This document shows positions 26,245-35,045 of a stretch of DNA of 64,000 nt, one piece after another (position 1 is the first letter of the stretch; the number at the start of each line of letters is the position of its first letter). The DNA lies in assembly GCA_903881425.1 (NCBI GenBank), contig CAIRTF010000114.1, forward strand, positions 1 through 64,000, written 5' to 3'. Made by a program: the position numbers and the translations under genes. Under the pieces are notes generated by a model, which saw only the letters and a list, made by a program, of their open reading frames with translations, was not told the DNA's origin and made no database searches. This DNA is from an uncultured Chitinophagaceae bacterium. Lineage in GTDB: Bacteria; Bacteroidota; Bacteroidia; Chitinophagales; Chitinophagaceae.

Positions 26245-27309
26245 TTAATTTTTCAACTGACTTAATTTCGCATAATTCAAGATGGTAATTCTGCTTGCCT
26301 GAATTTCAATCAATTTCTCATCTTTTAGATCACTTAAAGTTCTGATGGTACTTTCTGTTGCTGTGCCTGCAAGGTTAGCCAGATCTTCTCTTGAAATACT
26401 GATGGTAAAATTATGTTGGTCACCTTCGTTTTTATAACGATCGTATAAAGTGATCAATGCATCTGCTACTTTTTTTCTTACAGAGTTATATGCCAGTTTC
26501 AATAATTGTTCTTCTTTTTCATGCAAATTGTCGGAAAGCATTTTAATAAACTTCTTAGATATTTCAGAGCTTTTATATAACAATGAATAGAAGTCTGCTT
26601 TTGGTATCAAACAAATTTCTGAATCTTCCAACGTGGTAGCAAAGTCGGAATATTTGGTGTCTTCCAATAAAGCCAGGTAACCAAAAAAATCTCCTTCTTT
26701 ATATAATCCTGTGATGAACTCTTTTCCGTAATCACTTACTTTATATGTTTTTACTTTTCCTTTATTTAAGAAATAAATGCCTTTAGGAAAACTTCCTTCG
26801 CGGTAGATATCTTCTTTTTTTCTGAACAACCTTAATTCCTGTTCTTGTGAAATTGCTTTTAATACATCAAAGCCCTTTGCCTGATTCATAAATTCATTCA
26901 GCCCTTCAATATTTTTGGTGTATTCTCTTTTTAAGAGATCTGCTTTTCTGCATCTGCTTTCCACAGCATTCAGTAATTCAATATCATCAAATGGTTTAGT
27001 AATATAATCATCTGCACCCATTTCCATTCCTTTTCGATAATCGCTTCTTTCTGCTTTTGCAGTTAAAAAAATAAAAGGAATATTAGCCGTTTCTGTATTT
27101 TTTGAGAGCATGTGTAAAGTGCCATAACCATCTAATAATGGCATCATAATATCGCAAATGATAAGATCCGGTAATTCTTTGTGGGCCAGCTCTACACCTT
27201 CTTTTCCGTTCTTTGCAGCAATTACTTCATAACCGGCTAATACTAATATCTCTGCCGTATTCTCACGCATTTCTAAGCTGTCTTCAATCAATAAAATTTT
27301 TTTACTCAT
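26245..27309 (-). CDS. Fused response regulator: receiver + cNMP-binding + CRP-type HTH
   Basis: A 354-residue regulator. Receiver domain 1-125 with phosphorylatable Asp53 (LIICDIMMPLLDGYG), FLTAKAE and the Lys of ITKPFD. Then a cyclic-nucleotide-binding-like fold (about 150-270: DIYREGSFPKGIYFLNKGKVKTYK, KEGDFFGYLALLED) and a CRP HTH (about 285-345: ISREDLANLAGTATESTIRTL). There is no cysteine cluster of the FNR oxygen sensor, so signal input should come through the receiver. It overlaps the kinase gene by 4 nt (ATGA), indicating translational coupling. The HTH motif suggests TGA-N6-TCA targets, three of which lie in this island. Confidence 0.92.
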   Translation of the reverse strand: MSKKILLIEDSLEMRENTAEILVLAGYEVIAAKNGKEGVELAHKELPDLIICDIMMPLLDGYGTLHMLSKNTETANIPFIFLTAKAERSDYRKGMEMGADDYITKPFDDIELLNAVESRCRKADLLKREYTKNIEGLNEFMNQAKGFDVLKAISQEQELRLFRKKEDIYREGSFPKGIYFLNKGKVKTYKVSDYGKEFITGLYKEGDFFGYLALLEDTKYSDFATTLEDSEICLIPKADFYSLLYKSSEISKKFIKMLSDNLHEKEEQLLKLAYNSVRKKVADALITLYDRYKNEGDQHNFTISISREDLANLAGTATESTIRTLSDLKDEKLIEIQASRITILNYAKLSQLKN

Positions 27310-28535
27310 TGGTTAATATTATTGGGTAGTTGAATAATAAAGGTAGTGCCTTCGCCAACTTTGCTTTCAAAGTTAATATCGCCGTTCAATATTTCAATAT
27401 ACTTGGCAACGATATTTAAGCCTAATCCAGTTCCTTGGATGTTGGTAGCATTATGCCCTCTGAAAAATCTTTCAAATAAATGTTCTTTATCTTCTTCGCT
27501 GATGCCGATCCCATGGTCTCTTACTGTTAATCTTAATTGAATACCTGAAACATGTGTAGTTACATCAATGGTTTTGTTTTCCGGAGAAAATTTAATGGCA
27601 TTAGAAATAAGATTGAAGAAAAGGTTTCTTAATATTTTTTTATCCAGATATACTTCTCTAAGTCCATCATGATTATAAATGATGCGCTGACCATTTTTGG
27701 CAACTGCTTGAAGTTCTGTAACAACTTGAGTTACAAATTCAATGATATCAAATCTTTCTAATGCAGCAGTAATTTTTCCTTCTTCCAATTTACTGATTGA
27801 TAACATATCGTTCAAAATATCCGTCATATGCGAAACAGAAGATTTCACTCTTTCAATATGACGCATTTCATTTTCTTTATCATTTTGTTCGCGATATTTT
27901 GTTACCAATACTATAGAAGAAAGAATGGTTGCTAACGGCGTTCTGAATTCGTGAGATGCCATCGATACAAATCTTGATTTCATCTCATTCAATTCTTTCT
28001 CCTTTTCTAATGCAATACTTAATTCTTCTCTCGATTTTTCTAATTGGTGTAAGGCTTCTTCCAGAATCATTGTTCTGTCTTTCACTCTTTTCTCTAAGTC
28101 TTTAGTTAATATTTCCAGTTCTTCTTTTTGTTTTTTAATATAATCTTCATTCTTCTTTCTGGTGGTGATATCAATGATAAAAGCAATCACAAATTTTTCT
28201 GTAGATGTTTCTAAAGGACTTAAACTTACTTCCACAGAAAATTCTTCGCTGTTTTTTCTCTTTCCATAAAGATCCATTCCAATACCCATGGTTCTGGGAT
28301 GCGGATTCTTATTGAATTTTTCGCGATGCGCAGAATGATTGTGTGCAAATCTTTGCGGGATTAACAATTCAATTGGATTGCCTTGCAGTTCACCATTTTC
28401 ATAACCAAATAATTTTTCGCAGGCAGGATTGGCAAGAATAATTTTTCCTGATTGATTGACCAGCAAGATTCCTTCGGTTGCATATTCAAACAATGCTTTG
28501 AATTTTTCTTCACCGTAAAAAATTTCGCTTGTCAT
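27306..28535 (-). CDS. Soluble PAS histidine kinase, FixL-like candidate haem sensor
   Basis: A 409-residue cytosolic kinase from ATG 28535 (upstream TTG rejected). PAS domain about 10-125, coiled coil about 125-190, HisKA with FVSMASHEFRTPLATI, HATPase with NLISNAIKFSPE, VRDHGIGI and GTGLGLNIV. In the PAS domain, counting back from the GIG motif (GIGMDLYGKRK) as in Bradyrhizobium FixL places His67 exactly at the FixL haem ligand His200. The distal Arg220 of FixL is replaced by Met87. Haem binding is therefore possible but unproven; many PAS domains of this subtype share the His. It is co-translated with the receiver-CRP gene. Confidence 0.9.
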   Translation of the reverse strand: MTSEIFYGEEKFKALFEYATEGILLVNQSGKIILANPACEKLFGYENGELQGNPIELLIPQRFAHNHSAHREKFNKNPHPRTMGIGMDLYGKRKNSEEFSVEVSLSPLETSTEKFVIAFIIDITTRKKNEDYIKKQKEELEILTKDLEKRVKDRTMILEEALHQLEKSREELSIALEKEKELNEMKSRFVSMASHEFRTPLATILSSIVLVTKYREQNDKENEMRHIERVKSSVSHMTDILNDMLSISKLEEGKITAALERFDIIEFVTQVVTELQAVAKNGQRIIYNHDGLREVYLDKKILRNLFFNLISNAIKFSPENKTIDVTTHVSGIQLRLTVRDHGIGISEEDKEHLFERFFRGHNATNIQGTGLGLNIVAKYIEILNGDINFESKVGEGTTFIIQLPNNINQ

Positions 28536-28608
28536 ATATGTCAATTATTTAAAATGACGGTGCAAGTTAAAAGTTTGATGCACGCAATACTTGCAATTTA
28601 ATCAAAAC

Positions 28609-28622
28609 ATGATGAAAATCAT
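28609..28622. promoter_or_regulatory. FNR/CRP-like site between the kinase and ccoI
   Basis: ATGATGAAAATCAT contains TGAT-N4-ATCA and is a near-perfect palindrome. Its centre (28615.5) lies 50.5 nt before TACCTTGC (28666-28673), a weak -7 element of ccoI, i.e. near -62, the class I position. GGCAA-N4-TTGCC (28661-28674) overlaps that element. The site is also 75 nt upstream of the divergent kinase start and could serve both directions. Confidence 0.6.
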
Positions 28623-28691
28623 ATTTAAGGTTGAGCATCATCAGTTTCAAAAACCTTGAGGGCAATACCTTGCCTCTGCTTAAATTAATTT

Positions 28692-31091
28692 ATGTCTTTA
28701 TTATCTACAAATACATATGTTCAATGTTATCATTGCGGTGAGGATTGTGATGTGCATCCCATTCTTGCACATGATAAACAATTTTGTTGTGAAGGTTGCA
28801 GAATGGTATTTGAAATATTGAATCAAAACGGGATGTGTGATTATTATGCCATCAGTAAAAATCCGGGCATTAATCAGCGCATTCGTGTTCGGGAAAACAA
28901 GTTTGCTTTTTTAGACGATGGTGCGATACAACAATCATTGATTGTTTTTAAAAATGATGATGAAACGCATATCAGTTTTTATTTACCGCAAATCCATTGC
29001 AGCAGTTGTTTATGGTTGTTGGAAAATTTACACCGATTAGATGATGCTATAATCAGATGCAAAATAAATTTCACCAGAAAGGAAGCAGATATTGTTTTTG
29101 ATCAGCGATTCACCTCCATTCGAAAAATAGCTGAACTGCTTACCAGTATTGGCTATGAGCCTTATATCAGTTTAAAGGATATTCAACATGCCAAACCAAC
29201 TATTGATAAATCAAAAATTTACAAATTAGGTGTGGCAGGTTTTTGTTTTGCTAATATTATGTTACTGAGCTTCCCTGAATATTTAGGGATTGATTCGAAA
29301 GAACAAAATTTATTAGTCATATTCCGTTACCTGAATGTATTGTTGAGCTTACCTGTATTTTTTTATTCCGGTTCAGAGTTTTATATCAGCGCATGGAAAA
29401 GTTTGAAGCATGGTTTTTTAAATATTGATGCACCAATTGTTTTATCAGTTATTGTTACTTTTTGCAGAAGTTTATATGAAGTATTTACTAATCAGGGTGT
29501 GGGATATTTTGATAGTATGAGTGGTATTGTATTTTTTATGTTAGTGGGAAGAGTGTTGCAGGATAAGACTTACGAGCAATTGAGTTTTGAAAGAGACTAT
29601 ACTTCTTATTTTCCCATTGCTGTCACTAAACTAAAAGACAAAGAAGAACAAACTGTTCCTTTACCTGATATTCAATTGAATGATACTTTGTTGATTCATA
29701 GCCAGGAATTAATTCCGGCAGATGGCATATTAACGAGAGGCAAAGCATTGATCGATTATAGTTTTGTTACCGGAGAAAGTATTCCCGTTGAAAAAGAAAT
29801 GGGAGAAATTATTTATGCAGGAGGTAAACAAATTGGAGGCAATATAGAATTGTTGGTGATCAAAGAAGTTGCACAAAGTTATCTTACCAAATTATGGAAC
29901 AGAGAAGAATTGCAGAAAAATAAAAAAGATGAAGAACGTTCTTTTGTGCATTTATTGAGTCGCTATTTTACTTGGATTTTTTTTGCCATTGCTATTTCAG
30001 CAGCTGTGTATTGGTCATTTCACGATCATGCTAAAATGTGGACCGCTGCAACAGCAGTACTGATTGTGGCTTGTCCTTGTGCACTGTTGTTAAGCAATAC
30101 CTTTACTAATGGAAATATTTTACGAAGATTAGGTCGCAATCATTTTTATTTGCGAAATGCACAAACCATAGAAGATATTGCCAACATTGATTACATCGTA
30201 TTCGATAAAACAGGAACATTAACTACCGGAGAATATCATCACATTGTTTATGAAGGCCAGCCATTGAACAAAGAGATGAAAATTAAAATAGCTTCTCTGG
30301 CAGTTCAATCAACACATCCGATGAGTAAAGCCATTGCTTCATGGTTGAATGAATCCAATCGTTATGAATTGATGGTATTTGAAGAATTTACCGGCAAAGG
30401 AATTGAAGGAATTGTGGAGAATGAATTGATTGTATTGGGATCTAAAACATTTGTAACAGATAATGCATTGGAGAAAGACATTGAATCAACCGTTTATTTG
30501 AAAGTGGGCAATACTATCTTAGGAAGATTTAGTTTTCAAAATAATTATCGGGAAAAAATTCCAACATTAATAAAAAAATTACGCAATCATTACGGTTTAT
30601 CCGTTTTAAGTGGTGATAATGATGGTGAGAAAAAATATTTAAAAGATTTATTGGGTCATTATGCAAATATTTCTTTTCACCAAAAACCGGAAGATAAGTT
30701 AGAAGCCATTCAACAATTACAAAGAACCGGAAGAAAAGTAATGATGATTGGTGATGGGTTAAATGATGCAGGCGCATTAAAACAAGCTAATGTTGGTATT
30801 GCGGTTACCGAGAACAGCAATACATTTACTCCTGCAAGTGACGGCATATTACAAGCTAATCAATTACATCGATTATATACATTCATTCGTTTATGTAAGG
30901 CCAATAAAAGAATTATAATGTTTGCCTTCATTATTTCTATTTTATATAATATCGTTGGCCTCTCTTTCGCAGTAAAAGGGTTACTATCACCAATGAAAGC
31001 CGCAATCTTAATGCCTTCCAGCACTATCAGTATTTTATTGATCACATTTGGTTTAAGTAATTTAATTGCAAAAAAAATGAGCTTGAAATAA
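28692..31091 (+). CDS. ccoI: Copper-translocating P-type ATPase for cbb3 oxidase assembly (CcoI/FixI)
   Basis: A 799-residue P1B ATPase. The N-terminal 90 residues hold a cysteine-rich metal-binding module (CYHCGEDC, CCEGC) typical of the CcoI-type N-domain, then a ferredoxin-like HMA domain with HCSSCLWLLENL. Core motifs: CPC in VACPCALLLS, phosphorylation DKTGTLT, TGES, HP (THPMSKAI) and MIGDGLNDAGAL. It delivers copper to the binuclear centre of cbb3 oxidase. It has its own FNR-like site and is followed by a hairpin and then the ccoS promoter, so it is probably a separate unit. Confidence 0.95.
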   Translation: MSLLSTNTYVQCYHCGEDCDVHPILAHDKQFCCEGCRMVFEILNQNGMCDYYAISKNPGINQRIRVRENKFAFLDDGAIQQSLIVFKNDDETHISFYLPQIHCSSCLWLLENLHRLDDAIIRCKINFTRKEADIVFDQRFTSIRKIAELLTSIGYEPYISLKDIQHAKPTIDKSKIYKLGVAGFCFANIMLLSFPEYLGIDSKEQNLLVIFRYLNVLLSLPVFFYSGSEFYISAWKSLKHGFLNIDAPIVLSVIVTFCRSLYEVFTNQGVGYFDSMSGIVFFMLVGRVLQDKTYEQLSFERDYTSYFPIAVTKLKDKEEQTVPLPDIQLNDTLLIHSQELIPADGILTRGKALIDYSFVTGESIPVEKEMGEIIYAGGKQIGGNIELLVIKEVAQSYLTKLWNREELQKNKKDEERSFVHLLSRYFTWIFFAIAISAAVYWSFHDHAKMWTAATAVLIVACPCALLLSNTFTNGNILRRLGRNHFYLRNAQTIEDIANIDYIVFDKTGTLTTGEYHHIVYEGQPLNKEMKIKIASLAVQSTHPMSKAIASWLNESNRYELMVFEEFTGKGIEGIVENELIVLGSKTFVTDNALEKDIESTVYLKVGNTILGRFSFQNNYREKIPTLIKKLRNHYGLSVLSGDNDGEKKYLKDLLGHYANISFHQKPEDKLEAIQQLQRTGRKVMMIGDGLNDAGALKQANVGIAVTENSNTFTPASDGILQANQLHRLYTFIRLCKANKRIIMFAFIISILYNIVGLSFAVKGLLSPMKAAILMPSSTISILLITFGLSNLIAKKMSLK

Positions 31092-31113
31092 TTTATCTAT
31101 AATAATCCTTATC

Positions 31114-31143
31114 AATAATGGCTGCTGAATAGTGGCCATTATT
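31114..31143 (+). terminator. Hairpin after ccoI
   Basis: Perfect 9-bp stem AATAATGGC / GCCATTATT with a 12-nt loop, 22 nt after the ccoI stop. The tail is AT-rich but lacks a long T-run, so termination is probably partial. Confidence 0.45.
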
Positions 31144-31154
31144 ATTTATAAAAT

Positions 31155-31168
31155 ATGATAAATGTCAT
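31155..31168. promoter_or_regulatory. FNR/CRP-like site upstream of ccoS-ccoNO
   Basis: ATGATAAATGTCAT is a palindrome with TGAT-N4-GTCA. Its centre (31161.5) lies 51.5 nt before the -7 element at 31213, so near -62 relative to the predicted start. Confidence 0.6.
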
Positions 31169-31189
31169 TTTTTGGGGTGAGCAATGTCA

Positions 31190-31220
31190 TTGTCGAGAGC
31201 AACAATCACAAATATTTTTG
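31190..31220 (+). promoter_or_regulatory. Promoter of the ccoS-NOQP operon
   Basis: -33 TTG (31190-31192), 20-nt spacer, then TATTTTTG (31213-31220), an exact TAnnTTTG match. Transcription should start near 31225. Confidence 0.6.
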
Positions 31221-31240
31221 TTGATAATCAATCTAATCTC

Positions 31241-31387
31241 GTGAGTGTAATTATCCTTTTATTAATCGCAAGTATATCGGTTGCCTCACTTTTTCTTGCA
31301 GCATTTATTTGGAGTGTAAAAACGGGTCAGTATGATGATGAAGCATCTCCTCCTGTAAGAATTTTATTTGATGACTTCAAAAAATAA
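31241..31387 (+). CDS. ccoS: cbb3-type oxidase assembly protein CcoS
   Basis: A 48-residue single-helix membrane protein: SVIILLLIASISVASLFLAA then FIWSVKTGQYDDEASPPVRILFDD. The helix followed by W-x3-GQYDD-x4-P-x-R-x-LFDD is the CcoS hallmark. I chose GTG 31241 because family members begin at this point and the predicted transcription start (about 31225) lies downstream of the in-frame ATG at 31184. CcoS is needed for cofactor insertion into cbb3 oxidase. It leads the structural operon. Confidence 0.88.
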   Translation: MSVIILLLIASISVASLFLAAFIWSVKTGQYDDEASPPVRILFDDFKK

Positions 31388-31431
31388 TATCTGTTTATTA
31401 ACCATAACTATTCATTCATTAATTCAAAACA

Positions 31432-33564
31432 ATGCAAGTAGAAAAATTTTATTACGATAACAAGATTGTAAAAATGTTTGCCTACGCTACTATGCTTTGG
31501 GGCGTGGTTGGTATGTTGGCAGGTTTATTAATTGCGGTGCAGATATATCTACCTGCAGCCAATTTTAATTTGCCGATTACTACATTTGGTCGTGTTCGCC
31601 CTGTGCATACCAATGCAGTCATTTTTGCATTTGTAGGCAACGGAATTTTTATGGGAGTGTATTATTCTTTGCAACGTTTGTGCAAAGCAAGAATGTTCAG
31701 TGATACATTGAGTAAAATTCATTTCTGGGTTTGGCAATTAATTATTGTTGCAGCAGCGGTTACATTATTAGCCGGTTACACAAGTGGTAAAGAATACGCA
31801 GAATTAGAATGGCCTATTGATATTGTGATCACTTTAGTATGGGTTGTATTTGGTATCAATATGTTTGGTACTATTTTAAAAAGAAGAGAAAGTCATTTGT
31901 ATGTAGCTATCTGGTTCTATATCGCTACATGGGTTACTGTTGCCATGTTGCATATCGTTAACTCTTTCGAAATTCCTTTTTCTTTCATGAAGAGTTATAG
32001 TTTTTATGCAGGTGTGCAGGATGCATTGGTGCAATGGTGGTATGGACATAATGCTGTTGCTTTCTTTTTAACAACGCCTTATTTAGGATTGATGTATTAC
32101 TTCTTACCAAAGGCTGCGAATCGTCCCGTGTATAGTTATCGTTTATCTATCATTCACTTCTGGGCTTTGATATTTATTTATATCTGGGCAGGACCTCACC
32201 ATTTATTATATACTGCATTACCTGATTGGGCACAAAGTTTGGGAACTGTTTTCAGCATTATGTTGATTGCACCAAGTTGGGGCGGTATGTTAAATGGATT
32301 ATTTACACTTCGTGGTGCATGGGATAAAGTAAGAGAAGAGCCTGTATTAAAATTTTTAGTAGTTGCTGTTACTTGTTATGGTATGGCAACTTTTGAAGGA
32401 CCGATGCTGAGTTTAAAAAGTGTAAATGCGATTTCGCATTTTACTGATTGGACCATCGCTCACGTTCATATTGGTGCATTGGGATGGAATGGCTTTATGA
32501 CATTTGGTGTTTTATATTGGTTAATACCAAGAATCTTCAATACTACTTTATATTCTAAAAAATTAGCGACCACACATTTTTGGATTGGCACATTAGGTAT
32601 TGTGTTATATGCATTACCAATGTATTGGGCAGGATTTACACAAGCAGAAATGTGGAAACAATTTACAGAAGAAGGTCAGATTAAATATCAATTCTTAGAA
32701 ACTGTTACACATATTATTCCAATGTATGTAACCCGAAGTTTAGGTGGTGCATTATACATTTCAGGAGTATTTGTAATGATCTATAATATCTGGAAAACAG
32801 TTGCGCAAGGTAAATTAATAGAGAACGAAGAAGCCGAAGCAGCACCACTACCAAAAGTTGCAGAAACACATGGCAAACAATATTGGCACAGATGGATTGA
32901 GAGAAGACCCATTCAAATGTTGGTGTTGAGTTTGGTGTTAGTGGCCATTGGTGGTTTATTAGAATTGGTTCCAACATTTTTAATAAAGAGTAATATTCCA
33001 ACCATCGCATCAGTAAAACCATATACACCGCTTGAATTACAAGGAAGAGATATTTATATACGTGAAGGATGTTACTTATGTCATTCTCAAATGATTCGTC
33101 CTTTCCGTGATGAAGTAGCTCGTTATGGTGAATACAGCAAAGCAGGTGAGTTTGTTTATGATCATCCATTTCAATGGGGAAGTAAAAGAACAGGGCCTGA
33201 TCTGGCACGCATTGGTGGAAAATATCCTGATAGTTGGCATTACAATCATATGTCTGACCCCCGCAGCATGAGCCCTGGTTCTATTATGCCATCATATTCA
33301 TGGCTATTGGATAATAAGTTAGATACTGCTATCACCCCTGCAAAAATAAGGGCTATGCAAACATTGGGTGTTCCTTATCCTGAAGGCTATGATAAAAAAG
33401 CAAATGAAGATTTAGTGGCGCAGGAAAATTTAATTAAAGCGAATTTGAAAAAGGATAAAATAGAAACACCAGCCAATGCAGAGATTGTAGCATTGATTGC
33501 TTATTTGCAAAGAATGGGAACAGATATTAAAGGAGAAAAAAAGCAAGTTGCTTCTTTGCCTTAA
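31432..33564 (+). CDS. ccoNO: cbb3 cytochrome oxidase, fused subunits I and II (CcoNO)
   Basis: A 710-residue fusion. Residues 1 to about 470 are the haem-copper oxidase subunit I (CcoN) with about twelve helices and the conserved histidines (RPVHTNAVIF, WYGHNAVAFFLT, GPHHLLY, AHVHIGALGWNG). After a linker and another helix (about 500-520), residues from about 535 are CcoO with one haem c site (EGCYLCHSQMIRPF) and the axial methionine region SPGSIMPSYSWLL. It reduces oxygen at high affinity in micro-oxic conditions. The N-O fusion is usual in Bacteroidota, unlike the separate genes of Proteobacteria. Confidence 0.96.
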   Translation: MQVEKFYYDNKIVKMFAYATMLWGVVGMLAGLLIAVQIYLPAANFNLPITTFGRVRPVHTNAVIFAFVGNGIFMGVYYSLQRLCKARMFSDTLSKIHFWVWQLIIVAAAVTLLAGYTSGKEYAELEWPIDIVITLVWVVFGINMFGTILKRRESHLYVAIWFYIATWVTVAMLHIVNSFEIPFSFMKSYSFYAGVQDALVQWWYGHNAVAFFLTTPYLGLMYYFLPKAANRPVYSYRLSIIHFWALIFIYIWAGPHHLLYTALPDWAQSLGTVFSIMLIAPSWGGMLNGLFTLRGAWDKVREEPVLKFLVVAVTCYGMATFEGPMLSLKSVNAISHFTDWTIAHVHIGALGWNGFMTFGVLYWLIPRIFNTTLYSKKLATTHFWIGTLGIVLYALPMYWAGFTQAEMWKQFTEEGQIKYQFLETVTHIIPMYVTRSLGGALYISGVFVMIYNIWKTVAQGKLIENEEAEAAPLPKVAETHGKQYWHRWIERRPIQMLVLSLVLVAIGGLLELVPTFLIKSNIPTIASVKPYTPLELQGRDIYIREGCYLCHSQMIRPFRDEVARYGEYSKAGEFVYDHPFQWGSKRTGPDLARIGGKYPDSWHYNHMSDPRSMSPGSIMPSYSWLLDNKLDTAITPAKIRAMQTLGVPYPEGYDKKANEDLVAQENLIKANLKKDKIETPANAEIVALIAYLQRMGTDIKGEKKQVASLP

Positions 33565-33608
33565 AAATAGTAACGAGCCAATAAGAATTAACCATCAAAA
33601 AACTAAAA

Positions 33609-33770
33609 ATGAAATTCATTCACTATTTAGAAAAAGTAACAGGTGTTGATATTTATGCGCTCAGTTCGTTCGCTATCTTCTCTACCATTTTTATGATTAT
33701 GTTGTTATGGGCATGGAAAGCAGATAAAAAAATGATTGATGAAATCAGAAACATTCCTTTAGAAAACTAA
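33609..33770 (+). CDS. ccoQ: cbb3 oxidase small subunit (CcoQ-like)
   Basis: A 53-residue single-helix protein (MKFIHYLEKVTGVDIYALSS, helix FAIFSTIFMIMLLWAW, then KADKKMIDEIRNIPLEN). Its size, one helix and place between ccoNO and ccoP match CcoQ, which stabilises the oxidase complex. It lies 44 nt after ccoNO and 24 nt before ccoP. Confidence 0.82.
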   Translation: MKFIHYLEKVTGVDIYALSSFAIFSTIFMIMLLWAWKADKKMIDEIRNIPLEN

Positions 33771-33794
33771 GAACAAACTCTTAAAATAATCAGC

Positions 33795-34994
33795 ATGAAA
33801 AATTTGTTTGACAGATACGCTTGGTTAAAAAAAATAAGTATAGTTGTTGCTATATTTATTACTCCTTTTGCAGCATTTGCAGCTGGTCCGCCAAAACCCT
33901 CTGAACTTTCTAACCCATTGGCGCAGGTAATGCTGGTAGTGATCATCGGTTTATTATTAGCCATTGCATTATTGGCCAATGTAGTGTTGGGTGCAGCAGA
34001 TCTTTATTTGCAAAGATTTAAAGAAGAAAAGAAAAGATCAATCGATGCAGTTTCAAAAATTATAACAATAATAATATTGTGTTTGGTAAGCACTTCACTG
34101 TTTGCACAAACACCCGGTGCAACAGAGGCTGCTACTTCAACAGATTCTTCTGTTTCAGGATTATCTGCGGTGTCATTTTATTCTTTATTAAGTGTATTGC
34201 TGTTAGAATTGATTATCATTCTAGCGTTATTATATAATTTAAAATCATTGCTGAGAAAAGAAGCAATTGCTATGAAAGGTGCTTCAGAAGAATATGCAGT
34301 GCCAACAGAAAACGCCTTTGCAAAATGGTGGGATAAATTCAACAGCTTCAAACCAATCCAGGAAGAAGCATCCATCGATCTCGGCCATAATTATGATGGT
34401 ATTCGCGAATTAGATAATCGGTTACCGCCATGGTGGTTGTATGGATTTTATCTATGTATCATTTTTGCCGGAATTTATTTATATCGATATCATGTTGCAC
34501 ATTCTGCTCCTTTAAGTGCAGAAGAATTGAGAATTGATTTGGCCAAAGCGGAAGTAGACAAACAAGAATATTTAAAAAGATCTGCTAATAATGTTGATGA
34601 GAATACAGTGAAATTATTAACCAGCGAGAATGATTTAGCAGAAGCTAAAAAAATATTTACTACTGTTTGTGCTGCATGTCATAAACCTGATGGCGGTGGA
34701 TTGGTTGGCCCTAATTTAACCGATGATTATTGGTTGCATGGCGGTAGCATTAAAGATATTTTTAAAACAATCAAATACGGTTATCCTGCAATGGGAATGA
34801 AAAGTTGGAAAGATGATTATTCTCCATTACAAATAGAACAATTGGCGAGTTATGTAAAAAGTTTACACGGAACAAAACCTGCAAATCCAAAAGACCCGCA
34901 AGGAACTTTATATATAGAAACAAAAACTACAAGTGATTCAACCAAATCCAAAATAGATTCTGTAAAAGTCAGTACCGAAAAAAAGAAAATATAG
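33795..34994 (+). CDS. ccoP: cbb3 oxidase diheme-position subunit CcoP, one-haem form
   Basis: A 399-residue protein: signal-like helix at 12-30, helices at about 42-65, 80-100 and 124-146, a further helix at about 215-232, and a C-terminal cytochrome c domain with VCAACHKPDGGG (haem site about residue 292) and the axial Met in AMGMKSW. Only one CXXCH is present, against two in proteobacterial CcoP. The N-terminal extension with four helices is typical of Bacteroidota CcoP. It passes electrons to CcoNO. A strong terminator follows its stop codon. Confidence 0.92.
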   Translation: MKNLFDRYAWLKKISIVVAIFITPFAAFAAGPPKPSELSNPLAQVMLVVIIGLLLAIALLANVVLGAADLYLQRFKEEKKRSIDAVSKIITIIILCLVSTSLFAQTPGATEAATSTDSSVSGLSAVSFYSLLSVLLLELIIILALLYNLKSLLRKEAIAMKGASEEYAVPTENAFAKWWDKFNSFKPIQEEASIDLGHNYDGIRELDNRLPPWWLYGFYLCIIFAGIYLYRYHVAHSAPLSAEELRIDLAKAEVDKQEYLKRSANNVDENTVKLLTSENDLAEAKKIFTTVCAACHKPDGGGLVGPNLTDDYWLHGGSIKDIFKTIKYGYPAMGMKSWKDDYSPLQIEQLASYVKSLHGTKPANPKDPQGTLYIETKTTSDSTKSKIDSVKVSTEKKKI

Positions 34995-35010
34995 CTATAT
35001 GAAAAAGTAA

Positions 35011-35040
35011 AGTCTGCAGCACAAATACTGCAGACTTTTT
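35011..35040 (+). terminator. Rho-independent terminator between ccoP and ccoG
   Basis: Perfect 9-bp stem AGTCTGCAG / CTGCAGACT with an 8-nt loop followed by five T. It ends 6 nt before the ccoG ATG, so downstream genes need read-through or their own start. Confidence 0.85.
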
Positions 35041-35045
35041 AAACT

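Noticed and set aside
32714-33208. Long frame of 164 codons opposite ccoNO
   Set aside because: Antisense to a well-conserved oxidase gene, with codon use not like neighbours; a shadow frame.
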